A stretch of 64,000 nucleotides of DNA from NCBI GenBank assembly GCA_050288425.1, contig JBNKDU010000167.1, forward strand, positions 1 to 64,000, in the 5' to 3' direction. The notes beneath the pieces were generated by a model. The model ran no database searches and had not been told where the DNA came from. It saw nothing but the letters and a program-made list of their open reading frames with translations. This DNA is from JARRKU01 sp050288425. Lineage in GTDB: Bacteria > Desulfobacterota > Desulfobacteria > Desulfobacterales > Desulfosarcinaceae. This document shows, in pieces, positions 46,635-57,734 of this stretch. Numbering within the stretch: the stretch's first letter is position 1; each line of letters starts with the position of its first letter. The position numbers and the translations under genes are program-made.

Positions 46635-46803
46635 GAGCGGGCAGGCGGTGGTCACCACACGCAACAGCGCCAAGTGCCCGTAGGATGCGCTCCGGGCGGC
46701 CCGGAAACTCGCTGCGCTCAAACAGTCCGGGCCGCTTATCCTACGCTGCATCCAACGGGCACTAAGCGCAATTGCTCACGTGGCGCCCACCGCCTGCCCG
46801 CTC
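46635..46803. repeat. 169-bp fold-back element in the atpZ-pyrK gap
   Basis: Outer arms are a perfect 17-bp inverted repeat (46635-46651 and 46787-46803; GAGCGGGCAGGCGGTGG and its complement). Inside lie GTGCCCG (46674-46680)/CGGGCAC (46756-46762), GGATGC (46683-46688)/GCATCC (46748-46753) and a GGCGGCCCGGA-type inner arm, making one long imperfect hairpin. The right half recurs inverted near 54544-54625. No transposase is present. It resembles a MITE or large REP element. The remainder of 46466-46921 holds no gene that I can support. Confidence 0.75.
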
Positions 46804-46921
46804 AAGGCCTGGCTGCCATCGCTGTTAGCGAAAATAGTTTCTATCGGATCCCGTGAGTCTTGCGGAATGCGGTGAATCGGATTTCGTCAGAATTGGCCAA
46901 TTCCCTTTTCCTGACGGCCAT

Positions 46922-47731
46922 TCAGGCCGGATCCAACTCGATTTCGGCGGCATCGAAGACCGGGCCGTGGATGCAGGCATGCAGATAGGAATCGGTCTGT
47001 CGCCGGCTGGCGACGGCGCAGCCCAGGCAAACCCCCAGCCCGCAGGCCATGCGGGTTTCGATGGAAACCTGGCATGCGACCCGGAAGCGTTCCACGATTC
47101 CGGCCACACAGACCAGCATGCCATGGGGGCCGCAGACATAGAGACGATCGGGCGCGGTATCGGCGACGGCCGATTCGAGGGGATCGGTGATCAGACATTG
47201 ATTGCCGTCGCTGCCATCGTCCGTGGTCACCGTGATGCCGATGCCCAGGGCCTGAAAATCTTCCCGGCAGAGCAAATCGGCCTGGCTTCGACCGCCCAGG
47301 AAGAGATGACATGAACCCGGGTCGACCCCGCGGCTTGTGATCAGGTGGTGGGCCAGAAAGCGGATGGGGGCCACTCCGATACCGCCTGCCGCCAGGAAGA
47401 TGCGTCCGTCGGAAGGATGGATTCTGAAACCATGGCCCAGGGGTCCGATGAGATCCAGCGGCTCGCCGGCACGCATATCGGCCAGCAGGCGGGTTCCCGA
47501 CCCCACCACCTTGATCAACAATTCGATGATCGGTCCGTGGACGGGATCGTCGGCTGCCCCGGCGATGGAAAAAGGCCGTCGCAGCAACAGGGAAGGAGAT
47601 CCGCCTGCCTGCACCATGACGAACTGCCCGGGTACTGCTTGAATCAGGGGTCTTTCCACGGACAAGGCCATGTGGCGGCAATCCGCCCCCATGGGCCGGT
47701 TCCATAGAATGGTCGCCGTTTGCTGGATCAT
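46922..47731 (-). CDS. pyrK: Dihydroorotate dehydrogenase electron-transfer subunit PyrK
   Basis: 269 residues. The FAD domain has PGQFVMVQ and LLLRRPFSI; the NAD domain has LAAGGIGVAPIRFLAHHL and VCGPHGML; the [2Fe-2S] site is Cys230, 235, 238 and 253 (MACGLGVCLGC...C). It would pass electrons from PyrD-type dehydrogenase to NAD. The partner pyrD is not adjacent. The ATG at 47731 follows pgeF by 5 bp; the ORF reads on upstream only as a pgeF shadow. Confidence 0.9.
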   Translation of the reverse strand: MIQQTATILWNRPMGADCRHMALSVERPLIQAVPGQFVMVQAGGSPSLLLRRPFSIAGAADDPVHGPIIELLIKVVGSGTRLLADMRAGEPLDLIGPLGHGFRIHPSDGRIFLAAGGIGVAPIRFLAHHLITSRGVDPGSCHLFLGGRSQADLLCREDFQALGIGITVTTDDGSDGNQCLITDPLESAVADTAPDRLYVCGPHGMLVCVAGIVERFRVACQVSIETRMACGLGVCLGCAVASRRQTDSYLHACIHGPVFDAAEIELDPA

Positions 47732-47736
47732 GACAC

Positions 47737-48507
47737 CTACCCTTCGAGGCCCACCACGGCGGCGAAGCGGCCGGTGGAGCGCTCCCCGCGATAAGAGAAA
47801 AAGAGGTGCTGGTTGCACCGCGTGCAGATCCTGCTGACGTGGATCCGTCCGGGTCTTACACCGGCAGCCAGCAACTGCTCCCGGCTGATGCGCCAGAAAT
47901 CGAACCGGTCCCCGTTTCTCCGATAGTCCCACATCCATTGCGGCAGCTCGCGGGTATAGTTGATGAATTCCGCGCAACAAGGCCCCAGGGAGGGGCCGAT
48001 ACCGCAGATCAGGTCGGCCGGCCGGCATCCGTACTCCCTGGCCATCCGCTCCACGGCGGCACCAATGATGTTCTGGACGCTGCCTCTCCATCCCGAATGC
48101 ACATTGGCCACCGCGCGCCGCACGGGATCCACCAGGATCACGGGCTGGCAATCGGCCACCAGGATCACCAATCCGCGGCGGGTCGCCGCCGTCGTCAAGG
48201 CATCGCCCGGCAGGCAGGGAGCCGAATCTTCCTTCCCGGGGCCGTCTTCCCAGACGGCCACCTCCCGGCCGTGAACCTGCCGTGCAAAGATCCCTTGGAT
48301 ATCGACACCGAAAGATGCCAGCAGGCGCCGCCGGTTGCGCCATACCCTCGAATCGGAAGACCCGCAGCCCAATCCCAGGTTGAACGGCTCCGTCCCTTTT
48401 TGCCCGGAAGGCAACCAGCGTGCGAAAATGCCGTGGAAGATCCCCGGTATCTCCTCGATGGCCGGGAAACAGAGTCGCCACAACCCCCCGGAATGGTCCC
48501 AGCGCAA
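47737..48507 (-). CDS. pgeF: Peptidoglycan editing factor PgeF (YfiH/LACC1 family)
   Basis: 256 residues with the family motifs ARQVHG, GDALTT, VADCQPVIL, VHSGWRGSV and GIGPSLGPCCAEF; His, Cys and His from these form the metal/active site. E. coli PgeF removes misincorporated amino acids from UDP-MurNAc peptides; relatives act as purine nucleosidases. It ends 5 bp before pyrK. Confidence 0.92.
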   Translation of the reverse strand: MRWDHSGGLWRLCFPAIEEIPGIFHGIFARWLPSGQKGTEPFNLGLGCGSSDSRVWRNRRRLLASFGVDIQGIFARQVHGREVAVWEDGPGKEDSAPCLPGDALTTAATRRGLVILVADCQPVILVDPVRRAVANVHSGWRGSVQNIIGAAVERMAREYGCRPADLICGIGPSLGPCCAEFINYTRELPQWMWDYRRNGDRFDFWRISREQLLAAGVRPGRIHVSRICTRCNQHLFFSYRGERSTGRFAAVVGLEG

Positions 48508-48522
48508 CGATGCCTCCTTTCC

Positions 48523-49410
48523 TTAAACGGCCCGCGCCAGGGTCAACACCTTGACCGAGGCGGCCCCCGCCTTCTTGAGTGCCCGGCTGCAGGCATCCGC
48601 CGTGGCACCGGTGGTCAACACGTCATCCACCAGCAGCACATGACCATCGCGAACCCGGTGGACACCGTCGACCTCGAACGCCTGCCGCAGGTTGGCCCTG
48701 CGTTGGCGGCGGTTCAGGCCGGTCTGGGAAGGGGTATGCCGTCTGCGCACCAGCAGCCGCGTCGCGATCCGGCGCCGGTCGAAGGACTCGCCGGCCCTCC
48801 GCGCCGCCCCGGGCCAGGCGTTGAGCAGCAATTCGGCCTGATTGAATCCGCGCAGCAGCAAACGACGAAGATGGAGCGGCACCGGCACGAACCAGTCGAA
48901 ATCGTCCGGATCCCAATGCTGGCGAAAGGCGGCCCAGAGCAACCGTCCCAGGGGTTCGGCCAGGCACTCCAGGCCGCGGTATTTCAGATCCTGGACCTGA
49001 ACCCGCAAGGCGTCCTGGTACAGGCCGGCCGACCGCGCGGCGTCGAAGGCCGGCGGCTTGGCCAAGCAATGCGGACACAGATGATCCACTCCCTGATCCG
49101 AAGCAAAGGGCAGGCCGCAACGGGTGCACATGGGCCCGCGCACCCACTCGGTCCGCGAACAGGAGCGGCAGAAACCGGCGGCCGCACCATCGGCGAACAG
49201 GGAATCCAGGGAATCGGTGGACACGCTCAGCGCCACCCCTGGATCGGGCCGAAAGAGCCGGCGGCACCCATGGCACCGCGGGGGGAAGACTGCGTCCCGG
49301 ATGAGCGCGGCCAGCCTCGTCCAGCGGCGGCTCAACACCGACGACCTGCCGGCGGCGTCAGGAGCCCGTCGGCCTCCTGGAGCCGATGCCAGGCTACAGC
49401 CGATCGGCAA
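48523..49410 (-). CDS. ComF-family phosphoribosyltransferase-like protein
   Basis: 295 residues. An N-terminal zinc-finger region holds CxxC pairs (CHGC, CRSC, CTRC, CPHC; about 45-115). A C-terminal type I PRTase-like domain carries the PRPP motif VLLVDDVLTTGATADAC. ComF in competent bacteria acts in DNA uptake; here the role may be general nucleotide salvage or DNA related. The start overlaps the end of icd by about 17 bp, and a later start is possible. Confidence 0.87.
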   Translation of the reverse strand: MPIGCSLASAPGGRRAPDAAGRSSVLSRRWTRLAALIRDAVFPPRCHGCRRLFRPDPGVALSVSTDSLDSLFADGAAAGFCRSCSRTEWVRGPMCTRCGLPFASDQGVDHLCPHCLAKPPAFDAARSAGLYQDALRVQVQDLKYRGLECLAEPLGRLLWAAFRQHWDPDDFDWFVPVPLHLRRLLLRGFNQAELLLNAWPGAARRAGESFDRRRIATRLLVRRRHTPSQTGLNRRQRRANLRQAFEVDGVHRVRDGHVLLVDDVLTTGATADACSRALKKAGAASVKVLTLARAV

Positions 49411-50620
49411 TGGCCTGGGCGAATGCGGAACATTTCACCTCCCGGGCGCCGTCGATCTGACGCGCCAAATCGTAGGTCACCACCCCGTCCCTGACCGTGG
49501 CCTGCAACGCCAGCCGCAGCTTATCGGCCGCCTCGGTCCACCCCAGATGATCGAGCATCATGGCCCCCGACAAGATCAGAGAACTGGGATTGACCTTGTC
49601 CAGGCCGGCATACTTGGGAGCGGTGCCGTGGGTGGCCTCGAAGACGGCGCAGGCATCGCCGATATTGGCACCCGGCGCCATGCCCAATCCGCCGACCTGG
49701 GCGGCCAGGGCATCGGAAATATAGTCGCCGTTGAGATTGGGGGTGGCGATGACGGAGAATTCTTCCGGACGCAGCAATACCTGCTGGAACAGCATATCGG
49801 CGATGCGGTCCTTGATCACCACCTGGCCGGTGGGAGCCTTGCCGTCGTACTTCTCGTAAAGGTCCGCCTCGGTGATGGTCTGATCGCCGAAGCGCTCCCG
49901 GGCCACCTCGTAGCCCCATTGGCGGAAGGCACCCTCGGTGAACTTCATGATATTTCCCTTGTGCATCAGGGTGACGCTGGGACGCTGCATGGCGATGGCA
50001 AAGGCGATGGCCCGGGCAACCAACCGCTTGGTCTTGGTCTCGCTGATGGGCTTGACCCCGATGCCGGTCTGTTCGTCCAGTTCGGTGCCCATCTCGCGGT
50101 TGAGAAAATCGATCACCTTGACTGCAGCGGCGCTGCCGGCCTGCCATTCCACGCCCAGATAGGTATCCTCGGTGTTTTCCCGGAAGATCACCATGTCGAT
50201 CTTCTGGGGGTCTTTCATGGGGCTGGGTACCGGATCGATATAGCGGACGGGCCGTACGCAGGCATACAGATCGAGCCGTTGGCGGATGGCCACGTTGAGA
50301 CTGCGGATGCCGGTACCCACCGGCGTGGTCATGGGGCCCTTGATGGCCACGACATGTTCCCGGATGGTATCCAGGGCCTCCTCGGAAAGCCAGTCACCGG
50401 TCTGGGCATAGCCTTTCTCGCCCACCAACAATTCCAGCCATTCGATTCGGCGTTGACCGTCATAAGCGACATCCACCGCCCGATCCAGCACCAGTCGGGT
50501 GGCCGGCCAGATATCGCGGCCGATTCCGTCGCCTTCGATGAAGGGAATAATGGGCCGATCCGGTACCTGCAATCGTCCTTGTTCCGTGAGGGTGATCTTT
50601 TCGGGTTGTTGCGTGGTCAT
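49394..50620 (-). CDS. icd: NADP-type isocitrate dehydrogenase
   Basis: 408 residues. Substrate loop TTPVGTGIRSLNVAIRQRLDLYACVRPVRYI includes the Ser that is phosphorylated in E. coli. Other blocks are EGDGIGRDIWPA, HKGNIMKFTEGAFRQWGYEVA, the metal-site Asp region NGDYISDALAAQVGG and GTAPKYAG. It is of the dimeric bacterial class. The start at 50620 (MTTQQPEK) follows GGAGGAG; the upstream 37 codons are not supported. It belongs to the TCA cycle or its reductive/oxidative variants. Confidence 0.95.
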   Translation of the reverse strand: MTTQQPEKITLTEQGRLQVPDRPIIPFIEGDGIGRDIWPATRLVLDRAVDVAYDGQRRIEWLELLVGEKGYAQTGDWLSEEALDTIREHVVAIKGPMTTPVGTGIRSLNVAIRQRLDLYACVRPVRYIDPVPSPMKDPQKIDMVIFRENTEDTYLGVEWQAGSAAAVKVIDFLNREMGTELDEQTGIGVKPISETKTKRLVARAIAFAIAMQRPSVTLMHKGNIMKFTEGAFRQWGYEVARERFGDQTITEADLYEKYDGKAPTGQVVIKDRIADMLFQQVLLRPEEFSVIATPNLNGDYISDALAAQVGGLGMAPGANIGDACAVFEATHGTAPKYAGLDKVNPSSLILSGAMMLDHLGWTEAADKLRLALQATVRDGVVTYDLARQIDGAREVKCSAFAQAIADRL

Positions 50621-50800
50621 AATGTCTCGTCTCCTCCCAATGGTCGTTCCATAAATCTCGCGTCGACCCGGCTGTCTATGGATTCCAGTCCTTTGGCGTG
50701 ACGGCCCGTTTGTGCGGGGCACCGATGCCATCCCACCATAAGCATCATCCGGAGTGTCTGCAGCGCCGGCCCCGAGGCGGGACCGCAGCCACCGGCCGGT

Positions 50801-51544
50801 TCAGATCCGCCGCTGCCGGAACGCCTCGTACATGACCACCGCCGCCGCGGCCGACGCATTCAGCGATCCCACCGGGCCGGTCTGGGGAATGGCGATGGTG
50901 TAGTCGCAATGTTTCTTCACCAGGGGGCGTATCCCTTTTTCCTCGCCGCCGATCACCAACGCCAGCGCCCCGGTCAATTCCGCATCGTACAGGCTTTGGT
51001 CGGCACGTTGATCCGCCCCCGCGATCCAGAGCCCCGCGGACTTGAGTCGATTGATTGTCTGAACCAGGTTGGTCACATAGGCCAGACGCATGTGCTCCAG
51101 GGCCCCGGCGGATGCCTTGCTGGCCGCCGCCGTAGGGGGCGCCGAGCGATTCTTGGGCAGGATGATGCCCTGCAAGCCGACGCAATGGGCGGTTCGCGTT
51201 ATGGCCCCCAGGTTCTGGGGATCCACGATTTGATCCAGCACCAGTACGAAGGGCGCTTCGCCGGCCTTCCCGGCGGCATTCAAGATGGCCTCCACCGAAC
51301 TGGGCGGGTACGGCCCCACCTCCGCCACCACCCCCTGGTGGTGGCGGTGTCCCGCCATCGCCGTCAGGGTAATCGCATCGGCGGTGCGCAGGACGACACC
51401 GGCCTCGACCGCCAGCGCCGCCAGGCCCTCCAGGCGCCTGCTGTGCTGGTCCTCGATGACATACAGGGCACGGATCTCGCGCCGGCCGGCCCGCAGGGCT
51501 TCGGCCACCGGATGATAGCCCCACAGCAGGAGACGTCCGGCCAT
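50801..51544 (-). CDS. rlmB: 23S rRNA 2'-O-methyltransferase RlmB (TrmH/SpoU family)
   Basis: 247 residues. A short N-terminal L30-like domain (LLWGYHPVAEALRAGRREIRALYVIED) precedes the SPOUT domain with LDQIVDPQNLGAITRTAHCVGLQGIILPKN, LVIGGEEKGIRPLVKKHCD and IPQTGPVGSLNASAAAAVVMYEAFRQR, the knotted AdoMet site. It probably makes Gm2251 in 23S rRNA. Its ATG overlaps the gmk stop (TGATG). Confidence 0.92.
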   Translation of the reverse strand: MAGRLLLWGYHPVAEALRAGRREIRALYVIEDQHSRRLEGLAALAVEAGVVLRTADAITLTAMAGHRHHQGVVAEVGPYPPSSVEAILNAAGKAGEAPFVLVLDQIVDPQNLGAITRTAHCVGLQGIILPKNRSAPPTAAASKASAGALEHMRLAYVTNLVQTINRLKSAGLWIAGADQRADQSLYDAELTGALALVIGGEEKGIRPLVKKHCDYTIAIPQTGPVGSLNASAAAAVVMYEAFRQRRI

Positions 51545-52173
51545 CAGCGCTCCTTGTCGACGCCCCGGTAACCGGCGATCAGATCGATCATGGTCTGCGT
51601 CGCCGTGGACAGGTCGTCGTTGATCACGATGTGGGTGTAGCGCTCTCTTTGGGCCAGCTCCTCTCTGGCATTGGCCAACCGCAGGCGAATGGCGGCCGCA
51701 TCGTCCGTCCCCCGGGCCTTCAGCCGCTCCTCGAGAATCGCGAGGTTCGGCGCCATGACGAAGATGGTGACCGCCCGGGGAAAGCGGCGTACGATCTGAC
51801 GGGCCCCCTGGACATCGATATCCATCAGGATATCCCGCCCCCGGGAGAGGGTCCGTTGAATCCACCGGGCCGACGAACCGTAATAGTTGCCGTGCACCCG
51901 GGCCCATTCCGCCCAGCGGCCGTCCGCGATGCCCAGCTCGAACTGCGCAACGGAGATAAAATGATAGTCGCGGCCGTCGAGTTCCCCCGGACGCGGTGGA
52001 CGGGTGGTGAAGGAGATCGAATAGGCCAAACCGGGCGTTTGCCGGCGGACGGCACGGCACAGGGTGCTCTTGCCGGCGCCGGACGGCGCCGAGACGATAA
52101 AAAGACGGCCGGTGGACTCACCGGCCGATTCAGACAATCTGGTATGGGGAGCGGCCCTCTCGTCTGCGGTCAT
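51544..52173 (-). CDS. gmk: Guanylate kinase
   Basis: 209 residues. P-loop SAPSGAGKST, GMP-binding SFTTRPPRPGELDGRDYHF, and DIDVQGARQI are diagnostic. It phosphorylates GMP to GDP. The N-terminal 20 residues look unstructured. It follows the RemA-like gene by 3 bp and overlaps rlmB by one base. Confidence 0.96.
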   Translation of the reverse strand: MTADERAAPHTRLSESAGESTGRLFIVSAPSGAGKSTLCRAVRRQTPGLAYSISFTTRPPRPGELDGRDYHFISVAQFELGIADGRWAEWARVHGNYYGSSARWIQRTLSRGRDILMDIDVQGARQIVRRFPRAVTIFVMAPNLAILEERLKARGTDDAAAIRLRLANAREELAQRERYTHIVINDDLSTATQTMIDLIAGYRGVDKER

Positions 52174-52176
52174 GGG

Positions 52177-52434
52177 TCAGTCTTGGGGTTCCTTGAGCGT
52201 CTCGAACCGTTGGGAGATGGTTTCCGCCTGAATGGCCGACAGCACGACGTGGTTGCTGTCCATGATGATGATGGAACGGGTGCGGCGGCCGTGGGTGGCG
52301 TCCACCAGGTGCTTTTCGTCCCGGGCCTCATCCTTGAGCCGTTTCATGGGCGCCGAATTGGGCGATACGATGGCCACCACCCGCTCGGCCACCACGGTGT
52401 TGCCGAAGCCGATGTTGAGGAGATTTTTTTCCAT
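52177..52434 (-). CDS. RemA-like regulatory protein (DUF370)
   Basis: 85 residues starting MEKNLLNIGFGNTVVAERVVAIVSPNSAPMKRL, diagnostic of DUF370/RemA, a small DNA-binding protein family that controls matrix genes in Bacillus and commonly sits between yicC and gmk. The start at 52434 has AAAGGTG; an upstream Met at 52449 is less likely. Confidence 0.92.
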   Translation of the reverse strand: MEKNLLNIGFGNTVVAERVVAIVSPNSAPMKRLKDEARDEKHLVDATHGRRTRSIIIMDSNHVVLSAIQAETISQRFETLKEPQD

Positions 52435-52452
52435 GCCGCACCTTTGCAATCC

Positions 52453-53331
52453 TTACTCGATATTTTGAACCTGCTCGCGAAGTTTCTCGATTTCGGCTTT
52501 GACGGCCACGATGATGTGGGCGGCGTCGGCCTGGCCCATTTTCGATCCCATGGTATTAAACTCCCGATTGAATTCCTGCAACAAAAAATTCAGCTTGCGA
52601 CCGGCCGGCTCGTCCGCCCCCAGGATGTCGCGAAACTGCTGAATATGGCTGCGGGCCCGCACGATTTCCTCGGAGATATCGGAACGGTCGGCCAGCATGG
52701 CGGCCTCCTGGGCGATACGAGCGGAATCGAGTTCCACCAGCCCCTGGGTCAGGGCTTCGATCCTCGATTGCAGCTTGTCTCGGTAGATCGGCAGCAGCCC
52801 CCGGGTCGCCCCTTCGATCCGGATCAGTTGGGCTTCGATGAAGTCGAGCCGCTGGCCCAAGTCGCCTTCCAGGAATTCGCCTTCGTTGCGACGCATTTGC
52901 TCCACGGATTCCAGGGCCTGTTGCAACCCTGCGGAGATGGCGGGCCAGTACCCCTGGGCATCACGGCACTCGGTGGGCGTCATCAGCCCGGGCAGATTGA
53001 GCAGATGCGTCATGGGTGTTTCGGATGCGAGGTTCAACTCCTTTTCCAATTGCCGGATGGCGGCCAGATAGGCCCGGGCTCCCGGCAGGTCGATCTCATA
53101 TGCGCAAGCCGTCCCGGAAAGATCCTTCACCTTGATCCGGACCTCCACCCTGCCCCGCACGTAGGTGGCCGCCACCTGCTTCTTGATGCGTTCTTCGAAT
53201 TCGGTACAGGCAGTCGGCAGCCGCAGCACCAGATCCAGATGGCGGCTGTTGTAGGAACGAATCTCCACACTGGTGCAAACATCCTGTTCCATGGACTCGA
53301 CGCTGGCGTAGGCCGTCATGCTCTTCACCAT
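52453..53331 (-). CDS. yicC: YicC-family endoribonuclease
   Basis: 292 residues, family length. It begins MVKSMTAYASVES and ends EEIVRARSHIQQFRDIL...GRKLNFLLQEFNREFNTMGSKMGQADAAHIIVAVKAEIEKLREQVQNIE, the conserved C-terminal block. YicC proteins degrade RNA in known cases. Start 53331 has AAAGGAAAG. Gene order yicC-remA-gmk is widespread. Confidence 0.93.
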   Translation of the reverse strand: MVKSMTAYASVESMEQDVCTSVEIRSYNSRHLDLVLRLPTACTEFEERIKKQVAATYVRGRVEVRIKVKDLSGTACAYEIDLPGARAYLAAIRQLEKELNLASETPMTHLLNLPGLMTPTECRDAQGYWPAISAGLQQALESVEQMRRNEGEFLEGDLGQRLDFIEAQLIRIEGATRGLLPIYRDKLQSRIEALTQGLVELDSARIAQEAAMLADRSDISEEIVRARSHIQQFRDILGADEPAGRKLNFLLQEFNREFNTMGSKMGQADAAHIIVAVKAEIEKLREQVQNIE

Positions 53332-53409
53332 AGGGTAAACTTTCCTTTCCTTTAAAGGCAGGGCTGCATCGCCGCGGCGGCAGTACAAGCCCGGTACTTG
53401 GCCGTATGG

Positions 53410-53976
53410 CTATTCTTCGCGGAAGTCGCCGCAGGATTCCCCCGGACACGCGCGTTTCAGATCCATCGCATAGATTTGCCGCACCTGCTGCAGGAAGGCG
53501 CGCATGGCCTCCCCGGCATAGTCGGGATAGGTCCAGGGCAACGGTCGATAGGCGCCATCGCGGTAGATCAGGGTCAGATCCGCATAGATCCGCCCGCCGA
53601 TATAGATCCGGTGACTGTAATTCTTTCCCGTTGCCAGGACAAAGCGTTCCAGCAGCAGATAGCCGGGATCGATATTCACCCGACGACGGCCGCCCTCGAC
53701 GGCATACACCTGCTCCAATTGGTTGGTGGCCAGCTTGACCGCCGCCAGCCGATCCTGGTGGATGAGCCGTCGATAGACCAGCATTCGCCGGTACAAGGGC
53801 GCTCCCATCTCGGAACGGTAGTAGTCGGTAAAGTCGAAATCCAACCAGGGGCTGACCAGATCCACGGGTCCGTAAAGCCGATCCAATTCATCGGTTATCG
53901 CCGGCAGCAGAGTCCGGTCCGCCAGGAGCACTCCGATGACCAGCTTGGCCGGCTGCGGCGACTTGGGATGACTCAC
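53410..53976 (-). CDS. DUF4416 family protein
   Basis: 188 residues without a signal peptide. Pattern KLVIGVLLADRTLL..., LYGPVDLVSPWLDFDFTDYY.SEMG.PL.R, NIDPGYLLLERFVLATGKNYSHRIYIGGRIYADLTLIY is that of DUF4416, found mostly in deltaproteobacteria and relatives beside yicC/gmk. Biochemical function unknown. Confidence 0.85.
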   Translation of the reverse strand: MSHPKSPQPAKLVIGVLLADRTLLPAITDELDRLYGPVDLVSPWLDFDFTDYYRSEMGAPLYRRMLVYRRLIHQDRLAAVKLATNQLEQVYAVEGGRRRVNIDPGYLLLERFVLATGKNYSHRIYIGGRIYADLTLIYRDGAYRPLPWTYPDYAGEAMRAFLQQVRQIYAMDLKRACPGESCGDFREE

Positions 53977-54036
53977 GGCGATCCCTCCGGTGTAGTTTCC
54001 CGCGAATTTCCCGGAATCGGCTGCCCGGGCCGGCGC

Positions 54037-54219
54037 CTACACCTTTTCATCGGACAGGGGACGTGCTTCCTCGATGAGCATATTGGGGATATCGTCGCGG
54101 ATCTCATACTGAAGGCGGCAGGCACGGCAATCGAGACCGTCCTCTTGGGGGGTGAGCTTCAGCTCGCCTTTGCATTTCGGACAAACGAGAATATCCAGAA
54201 GGTTCTGATTGACAGACAT
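54037..54219 (-). CDS. Trm112-like zinc-ribbon protein
   Basis: 60 residues. MSVNQNLLDILVCPKCKGELKL...LDCRACRLQYEIRDDIPNMLIEEARPL, with two CxxC pairs, matches the bacterial Trm112/YcaR family (UPF0434). These are often partners of methyltransferases or linked to lipid A genes. The start at 54219 has a perfect AGGAGG. Confidence 0.92.
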   Translation of the reverse strand: MSVNQNLLDILVCPKCKGELKLTPQEDGLDCRACRLQYEIRDDIPNMLIEEARPLSDEKV

Positions 54220-54704
54220 TGGGCCTCCTATGACCATTGGCGGTGCCGGCCGGTGTAGAATCAGCTCATGAACCGGCCGGAATTCGAATCCGGCCACCGG
54301 GTCCTGGGCGCCGCATCCGACCCGGAGTCCATGCTTTTAGCCACAATTCCCTTCAAAGTGCAACTGCCCTTCGGAGGGGGACCAGGCAATCGCAGGTAAA
54401 AACCACCGAGCAAGGATCGGCACCGCACCTTTATTGGTCTCGCCAAGCAATTCCGCCGGCAATTCGAACTGGATTCGATTCACTGTGTCTCATATGCCAT
54501 GAGTTCAAAATATCTTCTTGCGGCGCCACAACAACCAGGGCTTGTGCGGGTGGGCGGTGGGCGCCACGTGAGCAATTGCGTCTTAGTGCCCGTTGGATGC
54601 AGCGGAGGAAAAGCGGCCCGGACTGATTCAAAACATTGGACATGATTGGTGATTTACGTTACAGATTCGCCAAACAACCCACGGCGCCCACGGAAAGGTT
54701 CGGC
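54220..54704. other. Non-coding gap before the UDP-glucuronate decarboxylase gene
   Basis: No gene is supported in this 485-bp stretch. It holds a perfect 7-bp hairpin GGCCGGA (54275-54281)/TCCGGCC (54289-54295), which looks like a tRNA T-arm but has no cloverleaf around it, the partial dispersed repeat listed separately, and TTACGTTACA (54654-54663) 42 bp before the next gene. Confidence 0.6.
54515..54630 (-). repeat. Partial inverted copy of the 46.6-kb fold-back element
   Basis: Read on the minus strand, bases about 54625-54544 match 46723-46803 closely: shared blocks are CAGTCCGGGCCGCTT, CGCTGCATCCAACGGGCAC, GCAATTGCTCACGTGGCG and CCCACCGCC. Weaker similarity continues to about 54515 (CAAG..CTGG). 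Only one half of the long palindrome is present here. Confidence 0.75.
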
Positions 54705-55655
<951 letters not shown>

Positions 55656-55667
55656 TGGCGGAAACTT

Positions 55668-57148
<1,481 letters not shown>

Positions 57149-57152
<4 letters not shown>

Positions 57153-57730
57153 ATCGTCTCCGGAGTGTTCGCGCCCTTGGACAGGCGGGCTTCCATCATA
57201 CCGGCCCAGAAGTGCAGGATCAGGATGTGGACCTCCTGGATATGCGCCGTGCGGGAACCCTCCACCACGATGGCGCACTCCACGGCATCTTTCAGCCGCC
57301 CGCCGTCGCCGCCCAGCAGGCCGAGAGTGGTCAACCCCTGCCCCCGGGCGACGTCCACGGCCCGCAATACATTTTCCGAATTGCCGGAAGTGGAGACGCC
57401 GATGAAGACATCGCCGGCATGTCCCAGGGCCTGCACCTGCCGGGAAAAAACCTCGGCAAAACCGTAGTCGTTGCCCACGGCGGTGAGGATCGAGGTATCG
57501 GTGGTCAGGGCAATGGCCGGCCAGGGCCGACGCTCCCGTTCGAACCGGCCCACCAGTTCGGCGGCGAAATGCTGGGCATCGGCGGCCGAGCCCCCGTTGC
57601 CGCAGATCAGCACCTTGCCATGGGCCGCGACGGCGTCCGCCAGCCGCCGGCCGGCGGATTCGATCTCTTCGGCCAGTAAGCTCAGGCGGGTGACGATACC
57701 GATGTGTTCATGGAGAAAGTCGATGAACAT
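57149..57730 (-). CDS. gmhA: Sedoheptulose 7-phosphate isomerase
   Basis: 193-residue SIS-domain enzyme and first step of ADP-heptose synthesis. Motifs: ICGNGGSAADAQHFAAELVGRF, LTTDTSILTAVGNDYGF, VSTSGNSENVLRA and the C-terminal HIQEVHILILH with active-site Glu/His. The start at 57730 (MFIDFLHEHIG) is preceded by AGGTGAG. Coupled with hldE by ATGA overlap. Confidence 0.95.
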
Positions 57731-57734
57731 GATC

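Noticed and set aside
47732..48481. N-terminal extension of the PyrK ORF
   Set aside because: Overlaps pgeF in another frame and has Arg/Gly-rich shadow composition.
47806..49494. 562-codon plus-strand ORF opposite pgeF and comF
   Set aside because: Antisense frame with Pro/Arg/Gly bias; the genes on the minus strand carry clear motifs.
54261..54446. 61-codon minus-strand ORF and the tRNA-like T-arm hairpin at 54275-54295
   Set aside because: No acceptor, D or anticodon arm could be built around the hairpin, and the ORF has no ribosome site or recognisable protein pattern.
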